From assembly GCA_029858245.1 (NCBI GenBank), contig JAOUFL010000154.1, positions 1-5,832 on the forward strand: 5,832 nt of DNA, written 5' to 3'. The stretch comes from Candidatus Zixiibacteriota bacterium (lineage in GTDB: Bacteria; Zixibacteria; MSB-5A5; RBG-16-43-9). Under the pieces are notes generated by a model. The model saw only the letters and a program-made list of their open reading frames with translations, searched no databases and was not told the origin of the DNA. Positions 5,490 to 5,832 of this stretch are shown piece after piece. The translations under genes were made by a program, and so were the position numbers. Positions within the stretch are counted from its first letter, which is position 1, and every line of letters starts with the position of its first letter.

Positions 5490-5832
5490 ATGATAGAACT
5501 TATAAAGATATTAATCGTCTTTGTCTTCTTAGTCTTTCTAATCAAAAAGAAAATCCCCATTGGCTATACCCTGCTTCTGGGTGCTATTTTTTTGGGGCTT
5601 TTGTTTTCTTTGCCTGTTTTAAAGCTTATAGAAAATATCTTCAAAGCTACAGTGGAATGGGATACTTTACGCTTATTATTCATTGTTATCCTGGTTACAA
5701 TTTTTGGTGGGTTGCTTAAATATACCCGGAGCTTGAAGGATTTAACCGATTCTCTGGAAAACTTAATTCAGGATATCAGGTTTATATTAATGCTTCTACC
5801 AGCCTTGATAGGGATACTTCCCATGCCGGTCT
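5490..5832 (+). CDS. DUF401-type integral membrane protein, N-terminal part (cut by window edge)
   Basis: The first 114 codons are visible and the gene runs off the right edge. The product is very hydrophobic, with likely membrane segments at about 3-18, 26-44, 60-76 and 97-112. The basic motif KKKIPIG (19-25) after the first segment and LLPALIGILPMPV (102-114) at the edge are the pattern I associate with the DUF401 family, polytopic inner-membrane proteins related in layout to ion or organic-anion transporters, with no established substrate. The ATG at 5490 gives the expected family N-terminus (MIELIKILIVFV). The frame is open further upstream through the repeat at 5409-5446, but that stretch encodes nothing membrane-like. 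No Shine-Dalgarno sequence precedes the ATG, unlike every other gene here. It stands after a terminator, so it is a separate transcription unit. Confidence 0.8.
   Translation, partial: MIELIKILIVFVFLVFLIKKKIPIGYTLLLGAIFLGLLFSLPVLKLIENIFKATVEWDTLRLLFIVILVTIFGGLLKYTRSLKDLTDSLENLIQDIRFILMLLPALIGILPMPV

Overview
The window looks like part of the chromosome of an uncultured Gram-negative bacterium. Two adjoining transcription units encode predicted outer-membrane beta-barrels and a lipoprotein, so the cell should have an outer membrane. Composition is moderately AT-rich, genes are preceded by strong AGGAG-type ribosome binding sites, and the gaps carry GTCATTGCGA-type palindromic repeats. These traits would fit an FCB-superphylum or Zixibacteria-like lineage, but that placement is inference from style and not from a marker gene. 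All recognised genes are on the + strand.

Left part (1-2088): three soluble enzymes in a row. They are a metallo-beta-lactamase-fold hydrolase (45-686), a creatininase-family amidohydrolase (773-1507) and a small FMN nitroreductase (1576-2088). Gaps are 86 and 68 bases with no clear terminator between them, so co-transcription is possible. Nothing in the window ties them to one named pathway. The hydrolase frame stays open to the left edge, where it spells a possible signal-peptide cleavage region, so that protein may be longer and exported.

Middle (2089-3113): a concentric inverted repeat starts directly after the nitroreductase stop. About 100 bases further on is a near-perfect sigma-54 promoter (TGGCAC-N5-TTGCA), followed by a 264-residue outer-membrane protein of unknown function. 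The inverted repeat could be a weak terminator, an upstream activator site for the sigma-54 promoter, or both.

A 321-base gap (3114-3434) holds a MITE-like palindromic element (3189-3311) and then an extended -10 promoter. That promoter should drive a two-gene unit: a lipoprotein with one CxxCH motif and an extreme Tyr/Trp tract (3435-3953), and a 430-residue FadL/PorV-like beta-barrel (3977-5269). They are separated by 23 bases, so the two products are likely made together and may meet at the outer membrane.

Right part (5270-5832): short repeats, a strong intrinsic terminator (5367-5396), another degenerate palindrome, and the first 114 codons of a DUF401-type integral membrane protein cut by the window edge. 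That gene has no ribosome binding site and may be leaderless.

No rRNA, tRNA, CRISPR array, transposase gene or phage gene was seen. No complete undescribed system is proven here. The most unusual items are the CxxCH aromatic lipoprotein paired with a barrel, the sigma-54-controlled barrel, and a hairpin module shared by two different repeats.
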